This document shows positions 52,941-63,248 of a stretch of 64,000 nt of DNA, piece after piece. Position 1 is the stretch's first letter, and every line of letters begins with the position of its first letter. The stretch is from Aurantiochytrium sp. KH105 (Eukaryota; Sar; Bigyra; Thraustochytrida; Thraustochytriidae): the NCBI GenBank assembly GCA_003116975.1, contig BGKB01000030.1:369524-433523 (forward strand), given 5' to 3'. Both the position numbers and the translations under genes were made by a program. Below the pieces are notes generated by a model. The model saw only the letters and a program-made list of their open reading frames with translations. It was not told where the DNA came from and made no database searches.

Positions 52941-52943
<3 letters not shown>

Positions 52944-52985
<42 letters not shown>
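52944..52985. repeat. (CAG)14 trinucleotide repeat
   Basis: Fourteen uninterrupted CAG units followed by CTGCTGC. The surrounding frames (poly-Ser plus, poly-Ala or poly-Leu minus) show no domain, so I treat it as non-coding here. Many real genes in this window encode similar runs. Confidence 0.9.
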
Positions 52986-52986
<1 letters not shown>

Positions 52987-53946
52987 TGCTGCACTACAAT
53001 CAATTTTTCGTGGTTGGAGCGACTGTTGATTCGTTAGTTTTCGGAGCGAGCCGGGCAACGCTCAAGGAAGCTCCAAGAATACCGCGTGCTGTCTCTCGCG
53101 CCGAATCGGCTGCGCCAAGGCGGTGCAGCCACCTCTGCCAGCAGCCAGTGGCAGCTCTGTAGTGCAGAAGAAGGCTATGATTTTGGGACCCTGGCAGCCT
53201 TGAAATGTTCCCTCTGGAGCAGTATGCCTTCGGGACGCAGCAGCTGCAGCAGCAGCCGGCACGAGTACTGCAAACATTGCTACACTTGAGGTCCAGCGCA
53301 AGTGAATTCAGAATAGACTTTGACCACGCGCAAGCAACTGCAACTTGCAACGCCAAGGCCATGCGTGGGGTCGCAAAATGAAGCTGAGCTGGGTGAGGAC
53401 AGGAGAAAAGGAAAAAGAAAAGGAAAACCGTGCATGCATAGGTACTTTGAAAATGAAGAATGTGTCCAATGCATTGCATTTGGGTGTGATAAATGCCTCT
53501 CAAGAACTTTCGGGCCAACAATCAAATGATTTCGTCTCCAACGCACTCTACTTAAAACGCAGTCTTCTCATTGAAGACCGAACGGAAAAAATTCTTATAG
53601 AATTGAACTCTGCTGCTGCTCCGCATTCAACAAATCCCAGCACAAGGACGAGCGCGCGGGGCATCGACAGCGGCAGCGATATCGAGCTGCGATGGGTGCC
53701 TTTCTTGAGATCTTCTTCCGCGTTTCTCAGCTCTCTCAACGTTTCCCACTTCCAACTCAAAGAGCTTCCAGCACGCGCAAAAGGCCAGCACGCACCAAAG
53801 ACCAGCACGCGACAAGACTCGCGCCACTGTATTTGTTATTTTGGTACCGTCAGCGCGAGCGATCGTCCGAATGTTGCGGCACAACCTAGTCTACGCTCCG
53901 AGCCACATCGCTTCTTTTCTCGCAACCCCGTTTTCCCCTCTTGATC

Positions 53947-56763
53947 TCACATGATAAATTTTGTGCGAAAGTCTGCCTGCCGTCGCCGCGCGGCCTTGAT
54001 GCGCCGAGCCAATATATGATCTTCAAGCGTTTGCAACCCTTGAAGCCAGGGCTCGGGCAAGAACACGCGCGGCATTTCAGGACGCGTCTCATGCGCAATG
54101 AGTGCAGCAGCTTCCGATTCCGCCTGTAGTTCCACACAATTCGTCATCTCGCGAAGGCGAAGCGCTTTCTCGTGAGCAGCACCCGCCGTGTAAAAATAGC
54201 ATCGCTGACGTAAAATCTCGCGCGCCTCCGCCAACCGCATGTTCTTCGAGATCATAAAATACGCCATCAAAATCACGCTCGGCATCAACAAAGCTTCCGA
54301 AGCATTTGCATCGGCGGCTGCGATAAGAAGGCGTCGCTTCTTCTGCTCGGCGCCCTCAATAAAGCGAATTAGCCTCTGCAACATTGGCTCAGCAAATGCG
54401 TGTTAGTCCTCTTTTGTCGTAATTCCTTTGATCGAAAGCGATCGCGCTCACGCTCACGCTCACGCTACCGCTACCGCTACCGCACCCCAGAAAGGACTTC
54501 GGAATCAAGAAAAGGGCTAAAGCCGAATGAATGATCGAAATTCGGCGCGCTCGGAGCGTAGTGACGAGCAGGTCGAGCAGCGAGCCCTACTTACCGATAA
54601 ATGACTGCTCGTCAGATCTTCAAACGTGCTTATACCGCGTTGAATAATATAGTGGTCCTCCAGCTCCCCTACCCATTTAAGCCGCGCATCATCGACATCG
54701 AGTCCCTTTTCTTCGCACGCATCAATACTATCGCTCTCTGCCATGTCCTCTCCCTCGGGCCCTGTCTCGCGCTTCGCTTGCGCGTCACGTTCACGTTGAA
54801 TTCCTTGGCGCTCTTCACCATGCGTTTCCTTGGACTCCTTGTTTCCGAGAGAATGACGCTCGCCATGATTATGCAACACATGCTGTTCGTCTGAACCCCC
54901 AGAGCGCTTTTGATGATTTTCCTCCTTCGACCGAAGTGGCCGTGCCCCATCGCAATCGCGATCTCCCGCGCAGTCCTTGTTGTTCGCGTTCCTGTATCGG
55001 TCAATTCCACTGTCGAGGATGACAATGACAGCGTCAATACTCTTGTTCTCCCTGTATGTATTCTTGAGTAAAGCTTCACGGCTCCCCAACCAGAATTCTG
55101 CACCCCCCTCTCCATCGTCAAAGGCCGAAATGGCGTTTTCTTGGCGTAAAAGCTCGCGAGGATCTTGACGACCGATGGGTCGATTCGAGCGAAAGAAATC
55201 AAGCTTGTTGCAAGCTCGATTCCGTCTCTTGGTCTCCACCGCATGAAGGGAGCGAAAGTTGTCCCCTTGACGCCAAGGCAGGTCCACCACCGCAAGAGTT
55301 TCATCTGCAATAACCCAGTCTCCACCGCGAGGATAGACACGTTGCAAGGGCTCGCGCATGAGTGATTCGTGAAGCAGACAAGCAGCGTCAACATGTTCTG
55401 CTTCTCGAGCGATATCAAGGGCCGTCCGGGGAGCGCGCCACGGTCCAGGGAGCGTTCTCGTGTGAGGCGAAAGCTTTCCTCGCCTCATCAGCAGCTCAAC
55501 AATGTTCTCGCGTCCATTTAGAGCTGCGTAGTGGAGTCCGTTCCACCCTGCGCTACGCTCGACAAGACCCGCATCGCCTCCAGCGTGAAGTAGTGTTTCT
55601 ACGGTTCCGATATTGTTACAAATGATGGCTTCGAGAACGGGCGTACGGCCTTGACGATCGGCAAGATTGGGGTTCGCCCCCGCCGTCAGCAAAAGTCTCG
55701 TTACCCTGTCATGACCGATCCGTGCGGCAAAGTGTAGTGCTGAAGCTGCGTTGTTGGAGTCCACCTCAGCGACCTCGGCGCCTTCGTGCAGAAAGAGCTC
55801 CACAAAATAGGCTGCGTCATCCTCGCGTGCAAGCATGCAGGCGCACATAAGGGGTGTCCTTCCTCCCGAGTCGCGCACGTCGAGACGGAGACCGTCTTGT
55901 ATTCTATTGACTACCTGCTCGCGATCCGCTTCCGCGAGCGACGCAAAAAATCCCGCAAGGTGCGCGGCTCCGAAAGGTTTTTGTAATATTCGAAAGTGCG
56001 GATCGAGTCCTCGGGCGATTGCTCGTGTTTCTTCCGGATCACTCACGACCGGCGCGCCCCCTAAGCGCAGGACAAGAGGGAAGACTGCCTCGCGTACGCA
56101 ATCGAGGACAACATCGAATTTTAGCCCTTCAACGGCGCGATTATTCACGGCGATGAGCCGCAGACCCGGTCGAACGTCTTTGAACGCGCGCTGCACGCCC
56201 GGCGCCGCATCTGCGACAAGGCCCTCAAAAGCCGCGCCATTCATGCTATCATTGGGTGGGCAGAACCAGGCGCCGAGTGCAGCACCTGTAGGTGCCGTTG
56301 CTTCATCCTCGCTTGACATAGCAAAGTCATCCGTATCAAGCAAAACTGACTGCTCGTGAGATGGTTTACGGAATCGGAGCTGGATGCGGAGGCTTGTGCG
56401 CTGATTCGGGGTCGAGGTGTACTTGCTGCGCACAGGAGCCAAGCCATATCGTCGCGTTTCGTTCTCTTCGGCTTCGAGCTCTTCATCTTCTCGCAAGAGG
56501 GATTCAATCGCCTCGCGTACAAGACGTCCAATTCGTTCAAACGAGGAGGTTCCAGGCGCTACAAGCACCTCATCAACCGCCAAGAGTCGGTCACCGACCT
56601 CAAGAAGTTCATGGTTTTCTCCTGTGCTGTCCTTGTCGTCCCTCCAGCCATCAAAGACCGCACCGCGACCCCCGGGCAGCTGAGCAAGACGCAGACCGAG
56701 CGTGCGAGACTTGTCTCTGGGCACCTTGAATGCTACCACGAAGTCGTCCTGCGCAGCCTCCAT
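53947..56763 (-). CDS. PDZ/ankyrin repeat protein with degenerate phosphatase-like C-terminus (two exons)
   Basis: Exon 1 is 54595-56763 and exon 2 is 53947-54375; the 219-base intron has GTAAGT, an ACTAAC branch-like site and a TTGCAG acceptor, phase 0, giving 865 residues. Residues about 5-95 (FVVAFKVPRDKSRTLGLRLAQL) and about 159-237 (VRPGLRLIAVNNRAVEGLKFDVVL) resemble PDZ domains. Ankyrin repeats follow at about 258-431 (GGRTPLMCACML, SALHFAARIGHDRVTRLLL, GRTPVLEAI, GWNGLHYAALNGRENIVELLM). A highly charged linker precedes exon 2, where RLIRFIEGAEQ...MAYFMISKNMRLAEAREIL resembles the end of a dual-specificity phosphatase but lacks the HCxxGxxR loop, so it would be inactive. The phosphatase link is tentative. 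The start is the first ATG of the frame. Confidence 0.7.
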
Positions 56764-57614
56764 GATCTGCCGCAAGAGTCTGGTCTGGGAGTTTGTCCTC
56801 CGTGCAACAACGCCCGCATATCCTCTTGCCAAGCTCTTCAATTTGCCGAGTCAAGTGCCTTTTCTCATCCTCTCTGGATAAATGGTGTGCACCAGCAGGT
56901 AAAGCACATCGATCAGGTCATTCATACATATTAAAGGCGTGCCCTAACACCCCAAAAAAGATTGGGCGAAGGCGAGCGACCAAGTTCACTGGTTCGTTCG
57001 GGTTGGCATCATGGTAAAGACTTTTCTCTTGCTTCTTGGCGCAGATGGAAAACTTCAACCACTTCTTGTTGTCGACGAACAATGAGCGCGCCCCTGGCGG
57101 TGCTAGAGTGATCGAGCGGGACGGACGGCCACGGCGACAGACGGTGGCACTTGGCACTTGGCACGGGTACGAGGAAACCCAACGGATACTTTTACTACTG
57201 AACTGCCGCACATGGTTTTACCGCCTCCGAGAAGCTGCGCGTTTGACGAATATGAAATTCTTTGTGTGTAGTTTAGGATGAAGAAGACCCCTGGCAGTGG
57301 CGCATAGTGAAGGACGAAGAAGACCTATGGACGGATGAGCTCGCGGTTGAAGAGAACAAATGCTTCGACCATGATGCACATCTACGGGAAACCAATTCCC
57401 AGTTTACCCAAAACGAAGATACTCTCTCGAATCACGCAGTGGAACTATGCGTCCTTTCCTATCTAGCCTATTGTAGGAAAAATAATGATCGTGGCGTGAA
57501 TGTTGCGCCGCATCAAGTTGAAGTTGAAGTTAGACTTGTGAGCTAGAATGTCTGGAACTTTTCGAATATAGAAAGAGCTGTGCAACCGCACGACAATGTG
57601 ATAAGATCGGCACA
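56764..57614. other. Divergent intergenic region
   Basis: 851 bases between the PDZ/ankyrin gene and the small coiled-coil gene at 57615. Short frames only (for example 57307-57546 plus) with no domain. No RNA gene recognised. Confidence 0.45.
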
Positions 57615-57857
57615 ATGGCCACAACACTTGCGCGCGAGGTGGCAGCCGTGCGGCGCGCGCGGGAGTCTCTTGAAGGGGTAGACGTGGCGCTGCAGGCGCT
57701 CACAAACCAGCTCCGCGACCTAGAGTCCGCATATGGGCGGATGGAGCAGGCCAACCGTGGATGGGCCCAAGCCATCGGCAAGCCCCTACCAGAGAACGTT
57801 GAGGGCGGTGAGTCGCGACGTAAGCGCCCTGGCCGCCCACCACGGTCGTCTGCCTGA
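57615..57857 (+). CDS. Small coiled-coil protein, possibly DASH subunit Duo1-like
   Basis: An 80-residue frame from the ATG at 57615. Residues 5-55 form a helix (LAREVAAVRRARESLEGVDVA, then LRDLESAYGRMEQANRGWAQAIGKP). The pattern of a helix of about 50 residues ending in N-x-x-W-x-x-x-I resembles the fungal DASH/Dam1 outer-kinetochore subunit Duo1 (PF08651), but the match is weak and by eye. The last 15 residues are basic with an RKRPGRPP stretch that resembles an AT-hook. It is flanked by the PDZ/ankyrin gene (divergent) and the cyclophilin gene (convergent). It may be an ordinary small coiled-coil protein. Confidence 0.5.
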   Translation: MATTLAREVAAVRRARESLEGVDVALQALTNQLRDLESAYGRMEQANRGWAQAIGKPLPENVEGGESRRKRPGRPPRSSA

Positions 57858-58203
57858 ATGCTTCAAGGTAAATAAACTGATAAGACTGTCTGTAAATACC
57901 TCCAAAACTCGCCAAAGGCAGTCTTTGACCCAGTGCGGCATCTCTACCTTGCCCTGATGATCCAATGGGTCGCGTCTGGCTGGCTCTGATCTGGAGCTCA
58001 AGTCAAGTCAAGTCAAGTCGAGTTGGGTCGAGTCGAAGTCGAAGACGAAGTCGAAGACGAAGTCGAAGACGAAGTCGATTTAATTGTCCGTAAAATTGAG
58101 TTGAGATCTCTCGAGTCCCACGCTACCTAGTCACGTCCGCATCATGAGCAAGACGGACTGGGCCGGGCCGCGGTCTCTTTTTTCTTTTTTCAGCCTGGAA
58201 AAT
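57858..58203. other. Convergent spacer with short tandem repeats
   Basis: 346 bases. A CAAGT/CGAGT pentamer run (about 58000-58035) passes into GAAGTCGAAGAC 12-mer repeats (about 58032-58078). No gene supported. Confidence 0.55.
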
Positions 58204-59308
58204 CTACAGCTCGCCACAGTCGGCAATCTTAATCTCGGCACGGGTCGCGCCGCTGCCAGAGCCGAGCTCGTCACCAATCTGCTGCACAAGCTCCTGACCC
58301 TCGACGACCTGTACACATAAATACGAGAACACAAGTGCATGCATGCATGCAAGCGAGCGACATAGGTTGTCAGTTCGTGCTCTTTAAATAAAGAGGCGAG
58401 GCCATTGCTTTATCAAGTGAGGCCGTGAACTTACGTCTCCGAAAACGGTGTGGTTGCCATCGAGCCACGGGCACGTCACGGTGGTGATGAAAAACTGCGA
58501 GCCGTTCGTGTTCGGGCCAGCGTTCGCCATGCTCAGCTTGTAGGGGGCATCGTGCTGCAAAAAAGTTTCAGTGATTAAAGGTCAAAAAGATGAGTAACGA
58601 TTGCGACACTGGTGAGTCATTGATTGATCAGACAGAAAGTGAGTAAAGAGACCGACTTACCTTCAGGTCAAAGTTTTCGTCGTTGAACTTGTTGCCGTAG
58701 ATCGAGGCGCCACCGGTACCGTTGAAGTTGGTGAAGTCACCACCTTGGAGCATGAAGTCGGGAATCACACGGTGAAAGATGGAGCCCTTGTAGTGCAGCG
58801 GGGTGCCATTGGGGAGGGGGTCCTTCTCACCTATTGCATATCAAGACATTGTTTGTGTTGGAGACGATATCATCGTTCGTTTTGTTTTGTTGTGGCGTAC
58901 TGATGAGTTTCTTCTTCCTGCATGTGATTGAGTCGCTTTTGATCTCTTTACAACGTACCGGTGCAGAGAGCGCGAAAGTTCTCGGCAGTCTTGGGGGCGA
59001 CATCTACGCAGGCGCATCCGATGAAGTGCTAGAAGTCAGATTTTATGCTCGAAGAAAACAACGGGTTCACGATCTCTCCTCATCATAAAGATCAGGCAGA
59101 GCCAAAACGTACCGGAGCGAAGCTCGAAGACCATGCGGCCCACGGGCTTCTCGTTGACCTCAATGTCAAAGAAGACCTTGGGGAGCTTCTCGCCCGCGGC
59201 GGCGCTGCTCATGGCGCGGGCAGCGGTCGGCGCAGCCATGCGGGTCATGGCGCCGCTGCGGAGGCCCGAGGCAGCCACGGCCCACATCTTTCCAGCGGAG
59301 GCCAGCAT
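58204..59308 (-). CDS. Cyclophilin-type peptidyl-prolyl isomerase, probably mitochondrial (five exons)
   Basis: Exons 59113-59308, 58959-59003, 58661-58830, 58435-58554 and 58204-58308 join in frame to 211 residues; the introns are 106-128 bases with GTACGT or GTAAGT donors. The first about 40 residues ([19 protein letters not shown]...[10 protein letters not shown]) look like a mitochondrial presequence. The cyclophilin fold follows: [52 protein letters not shown] with the catalytic Arg, [17 protein letters not shown], and [11 protein letters not shown] with the Trp that contacts cyclosporin A. It ends IKIADCGEL. It catalyses proline isomerisation; by analogy with cyclophilin D it may act in the matrix, which is inference from the N-terminus. 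The highest intron density in the window is here. Confidence 0.93.
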
Positions 59309-60446
59309 CCTTCCTGGGGGTATTCTTTCCTCTCCTTGCTCTCCCTCTCTCTCTCTCTCTCTCCGCGCGCTGCTCTCGCTGCCGCTGCTGCTGCTCGCGA
59401 TGAAGCGTGTCTGCCAGTGGGCTTTCCACCAAATGGCGAGGATCGCAGCCAGCTCAGCTCACGTGCCATGCCATTGAATGGTCTCCCGCTGCGGCCGCGG
59501 CCTCGAAGGGAAGATACGGCTGCAACTTCACGGATGTCCTGCAATTCTCGATCTTGAAGGATATAATGAAACGCAACGGACTTCTTGACCGGTCATGACC
59601 GTCGCATCGCAAGGGAGGTCAGCTCTCCGCGACGCCAGAGGGAGGGCAGGTGGGTCCGGGCCGTGGCCATCGTAACGTAACGAATCCTTTCACAGAACGC
59701 CAGAGGACTGATTCGTTCTGATAGGGTTTGCTTGATCAATGGCGAAATTTGCGCAGTGCTCACCCGGCCTTGTTATGAGAACGATCACGAACACAGGCGT
59801 GGTCGACGTCTACCTCTACTTCCAACGGCGCGGCGAGCCAGCTATTAGTAATGTAGTATGTAGGCTATAAGGAGAGACACAACGAACGAAAAATTTGATC
59901 GTTGAGTGGGAAAAAGCCACCCTCCCCTCTCGCTGGTTCGCCCCTTTGCCGCTTGGTGTTGCTGGGTCAGGCAAGGGCATCTATCTATCTGTGTCTGTCT
60001 GTTTGTCTACGTGCATGCACATAAAGTCCGTGTGGCGCTCTGGCAAAGCGAGCCGTCGAGCAAACAAAACCTGGAGCAAGCCAAACGCTGCGGCGGCGGC
60101 AGCTGCTGCGTGCTCCCTCGCACCACGTGCTCTCGCGCGCGCACAAGGTCTGAATCTGCGTGGGGGATAACCGCGACGCGGCTTGCACTCTGGCAGGGCG
60201 GTGCAAGACATAGAGCAGGGGTGTTTTGCCCAAGCGCGTAGCAAGCGAGCCTGCGCAACGAGGTCCTTGAAGAAAATCTGTCTTTCACTTCTCCAGACGC
60301 TTGGTGCATGAGACTTCCTCGCTCCATCTGCCTGCTTGGGTACCCTCTCTCGTTCGCGTGCTGCAAAGCCAAACTCCCTCGTCCCTGCCCTCGTAATTGA
60401 GGTCGCGGGTGAGATCGCAATAAAGTGCGCGGGTGCATTGCACAGA
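59309..60446. other. Divergent promoter region: cyclophilin / Na+/Ca2+ exchanger
   Basis: 1.14 kb between outward-reading starts. Contains a CTCT run at about 59341-59363 just before the cyclophilin ATG and a TCTG/TATC tract near 59981-60009. Short frames without domains; the frame ahead of the exchanger ATG has only a TTG start. Confidence 0.5.
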
Positions 60447-63248
60447 ATGAGATCCTTTTCCTGGCTCGCGCTCGGACTCTGTGCAGTCATTATCGCAGAT
60501 ATCCCATCCCGTACTAATGCCCTCGTCAACATTGAGTCGATGAGCTCGGGTTTTAGTGATTTGCAATGCAGCGATTTTGTGGACAACTTGACTTGCGGTC
60601 TGACAAAGATCGCCATGCCCCAAGGAAGCATCATTCTCGCTACCCAACCAGATTACGATCCAGAAGAATGCCTAGGCGACTACGTATTTCCATTCTTAGC
60701 GAGCGAAATCATGTGGCCCAGACCGGTTCGTGCCGTCTTTTACTTTCTTCTTCTCATGTGGTGCTTCATCGGCGTGGCCATCATCTCGGATCATTTTATG
60801 GCAGCCATCGAGGTGATCACAAGCAAAGAAAAGGTCGTCATTGTGCAAAACGAAAGCGGAGAGTCCGAAGAGCACCGCGTGCTCGTGTGGAATGAGACCG
60901 TCGCAAACCTGACGCTCATGGCACTGGGAAGCTCTGCGCCCGAAATCCTCCTCTCCGTTGTAGAGACCATCGGCACGCTGGACAATGAGGTGGCGGAAGA
61001 TAGTCTCGGCCCCTCCACCATTGTTGGCAGCGCTGCGTTCAACTTGCTGTGCATCACAGCTGTTTGCATTTCCGCTCTCCCTGATGGGGAGAAACGGGTG
61101 ATCGAAAACTATGGCGTTTTCATGATCACAGGCTTTTTTTCAATCTTTGCCTACATCTGGATGTTCATCGTTCTCAGTGACGAGATTGTTGAGATATGGG
61201 AAGCCTTTGTCACCCTCTTCTTCTTTCCACTGCTCGTGGCGCTTTCGTACGCAGAGAGCAAAGGATGGTGGGGACTCTTGGGCAGAGGTCACAACTCCAA
61301 AGTGCGTCCCGAGGGTCACATCATTGCACTTGACACCGAGAACCATACGGGACTACGTGATCGGCGCAAATTCTCAATCGACCATACTAGTGGAGCTCAG
61401 CCCTCAGCCGAGCAAGACATGAACTCACGCGTGATCACCATGGAAGACAAGGAGAAGGGCCGCATCGCCGAGCTTTTGCAGGCCATGCCGCGAGGGATGT
61501 CGGATGATGACATGGCTAAGGCCGTGGCGGGTGATATCCTCAAGGAACGTGCAACGCCTATGCGGTACAGGATCGATGCAAGGCGCAAAATGGTCGGCGG
61601 GCGCACGGTAATCCAAAAGCGACTCGACTTTTTGAAGCGTCACACCACAAAGCGATTCGCGCAAAACTCCCCTTCGGAGCTAGATCGTCTCGGATTGGGC
61701 TCTGGAAAAGTGCCGCTGCACGCCTCGTCTCCATTCATCTTGGAAAACGAAGAGCTCGATGTTGCGCCAAAGGAACCGGAAAAGACCCTTCCCAGAGTGT
61801 CGTTCACGGCCTACGCCTTTTGTGTCAACGAGAACTCGGGCGCAATCGAGCTCCCTGTGGTGCGCACGGGGACGGAAGAAGATCTCCAGCTCACTTCAAC
61901 CGTGTACTACGAGACGCGCAGCGGCACGGCGCGTGGCGGCGAAGATTTCGAGCACACGGATGGCAAGCTCATCTTTTTGCCAGGGGAGACCAACAAGGTG
62001 GTACGCGTCAACATCATTGACGACAACGTCTACGAACCCGATGAAACCTTTCAGGTCGTCCTCAGCGTCAAGGGCTCGGACCACAACGTCGACATGGCCC
62101 ACTCGGCGTTCTCCACGGCCGAGGTCACAATCATTGACGACGACCTTCCAGGCACATTTACCTTTGATGACAAAGTCGTCGTGGTGCGAGAGTCCGAAGG
62201 GGTGGCGCGTATCAAGGTCAATAGAGAAAAAGGTATCGCAGGTCGTGTCAAGGTCCAATACAAGACCAAGGATGCCTCTGCCAAGGCAGGAACCGACTAT
62301 CTTGAGGCGAGTGGAACACTCGTTTTTGAGCACGGAGTTCGTGAGGGCTTTATTGAGGTGTCCATTATGGACAACAAGACCTATGAGCGGGACGCTACCT
62401 TCGCGGTCGAATTTGAAATTGTCAACATCGAGGACTGCGCCGCTGAGTACGGCGAACATCGGGTCGCCAGTGTGACGATCACGAGCGATGAAGGCTACAA
62501 GGCGACAATCGACCGCATCGCGTCGCTCATGCGTCTGCACTTGGAGAGTGTTGAGGTAGGGACGGGAACGTGGAAAGAGCAGCTCATCAATGCCTTAACT
62601 GTCCAGGGCGAAGATGGCGCCGAGCCAACATCGACCGACTGCGTCTTGCATGTGCTCTCCTTTGGATGGAAAGTGCTTTTCGCGCTGGTACCGCCCACTT
62701 CGTACTGGAACGGGAAGCTGACTTTTTCGGTGTCTCTGTTATTCATTCTCATTCTCACAGCCGTCGTGGGCGACGTGGCCAAGATGTTCGGCTGCCTCAT
62801 GGGAGTCCCGACGTCTCTGACCGCCATTACTTTTGTGGCCCTCGGCACCTCGCTGCCCGACACCTTTGCCAGCAAGACGGCAGCGGAGAACGACGACACT
62901 GCTGACAATTCAATCGGCAACGTGACCGGGTCCAACTCCGTCAACGTCTTCCTCGGGCTCGGGTTGCCCTGGGTTATTGGTTCCATTTACAAGAGCATCA
63001 AGAGCCCCGAGACGCTGGGCTACCCCGTTGCAGCAGGTGATCTTGCGTTTTCGGTTCTCGTCTTCTGCGCCGTTGCCGTAATTTTCTTCATGATCATGTA
63101 TGCACGACGAAGGCTTGGATACGGAGAGCTCGGAGGCCCGTCCAAACCAAAGTGGATCTCTTCAATTTTGCTTGTCCTTCTCTGGTTGGTCTATGTGCTA
63201 TTATCCGGAATGCAGTCTCTCGGGAAGATTGCTTTCTCCATCAAGTAA
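60447..63248 (+). CDS. Na+/Ca2+ exchanger (NCX/SLC8-type) with two Calx-beta domains
   Basis: 933 residues from the ATG at 60447 (MRSFSWLALGLCAVIIADIP, a cleavable signal peptide as in animal NCX). The N-terminal membrane half carries the alpha-1 repeat, ALGSSAPEILLSVVE plus GPSTIVGSAAFNLL (about 156-195). A large cytosolic loop contains two Calx-beta domains, about 451-545 (GTARGGEDFEHTDGKLIFLPG, DDNVYEPDETF) and about 568-660 (AKAGTDYLEASGTLVF), which bind regulatory Ca2+ through acidic clusters. The C-terminal half has the alpha-2 repeat GTSLPDTFASKTAAEND and IGNVTGSNSVNVFLGLGLPW (about 800-845). It exchanges Na+ for Ca2+ at the plasma membrane. This is full-length, single-exon, animal-like NCX architecture. 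Confidence 0.95.
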   Translation: MRSFSWLALGLCAVIIADIPSRTNALVNIESMSSGFSDLQCSDFVDNLTCGLTKIAMPQGSIILATQPDYDPEECLGDYVFPFLASEIMWPRPVRAVFYFLLLMWCFIGVAIISDHFMAAIEVITSKEKVVIVQNESGESEEHRVLVWNETVANLTLMALGSSAPEILLSVVETIGTLDNEVAEDSLGPSTIVGSAAFNLLCITAVCISALPDGEKRVIENYGVFMITGFFSIFAYIWMFIVLSDEIVEIWEAFVTLFFFPLLVALSYAESKGWWGLLGRGHNSKVRPEGHIIALDTENHTGLRDRRKFSIDHTSGAQPSAEQDMNSRVITMEDKEKGRIAELLQAMPRGMSDDDMAKAVAGDILKERATPMRYRIDARRKMVGGRTVIQKRLDFLKRHTTKRFAQNSPSELDRLGLGSGKVPLHASSPFILENEELDVAPKEPEKTLPRVSFTAYAFCVNENSGAIELPVVRTGTEEDLQLTSTVYYETRSGTARGGEDFEHTDGKLIFLPGETNKVVRVNIIDDNVYEPDETFQVVLSVKGSDHNVDMAHSAFSTAEVTIIDDDLPGTFTFDDKVVVVRESEGVARIKVNREKGIAGRVKVQYKTKDASAKAGTDYLEASGTLVFEHGVREGFIEVSIMDNKTYERDATFAVEFEIVNIEDCAAEYGEHRVASVTITSDEGYKATIDRIASLMRLHLESVEVGTGTWKEQLINALTVQGEDGAEPTSTDCVLHVLSFGWKVLFALVPPTSYWNGKLTFSVSLLFILILTAVVGDVAKMFGCLMGVPTSLTAITFVALGTSLPDTFASKTAAENDDTADNSIGNVTGSNSVNVFLGLGLPWVIGSIYKSIKSPETLGYPVAAGDLAFSVLVFCAVAVIFFMIMYARRRLGYGELGGPSKPKWISSILLVLLWLVYVLLSGMQSLGKIAFSIK

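Larger units (their letters stand above)
50616..53946. other. Repeat-rich 3.3-kb gap without supported gene
   Basis: GC-rich near the OPT transporter start, with an Ala/Ser/Arg-type open frame (50646-51752 minus) that has no domain and is probably leader sequence. Then come tetranucleotide and CAG repeats at 52383-52412, 52560-52592 and 52944-52985, and an AT-richer part from about 53290 to 53700 with only short or low-complexity frames. A leader exon of the OPT gene or a noncoding RNA could be hidden here. Confidence 0.5.

Noticed and set aside
52654-53058. Poly-Ala frame over the CAG tract
   Set aside because: The run is the only distinctive part; the flanks show no domain or start context.
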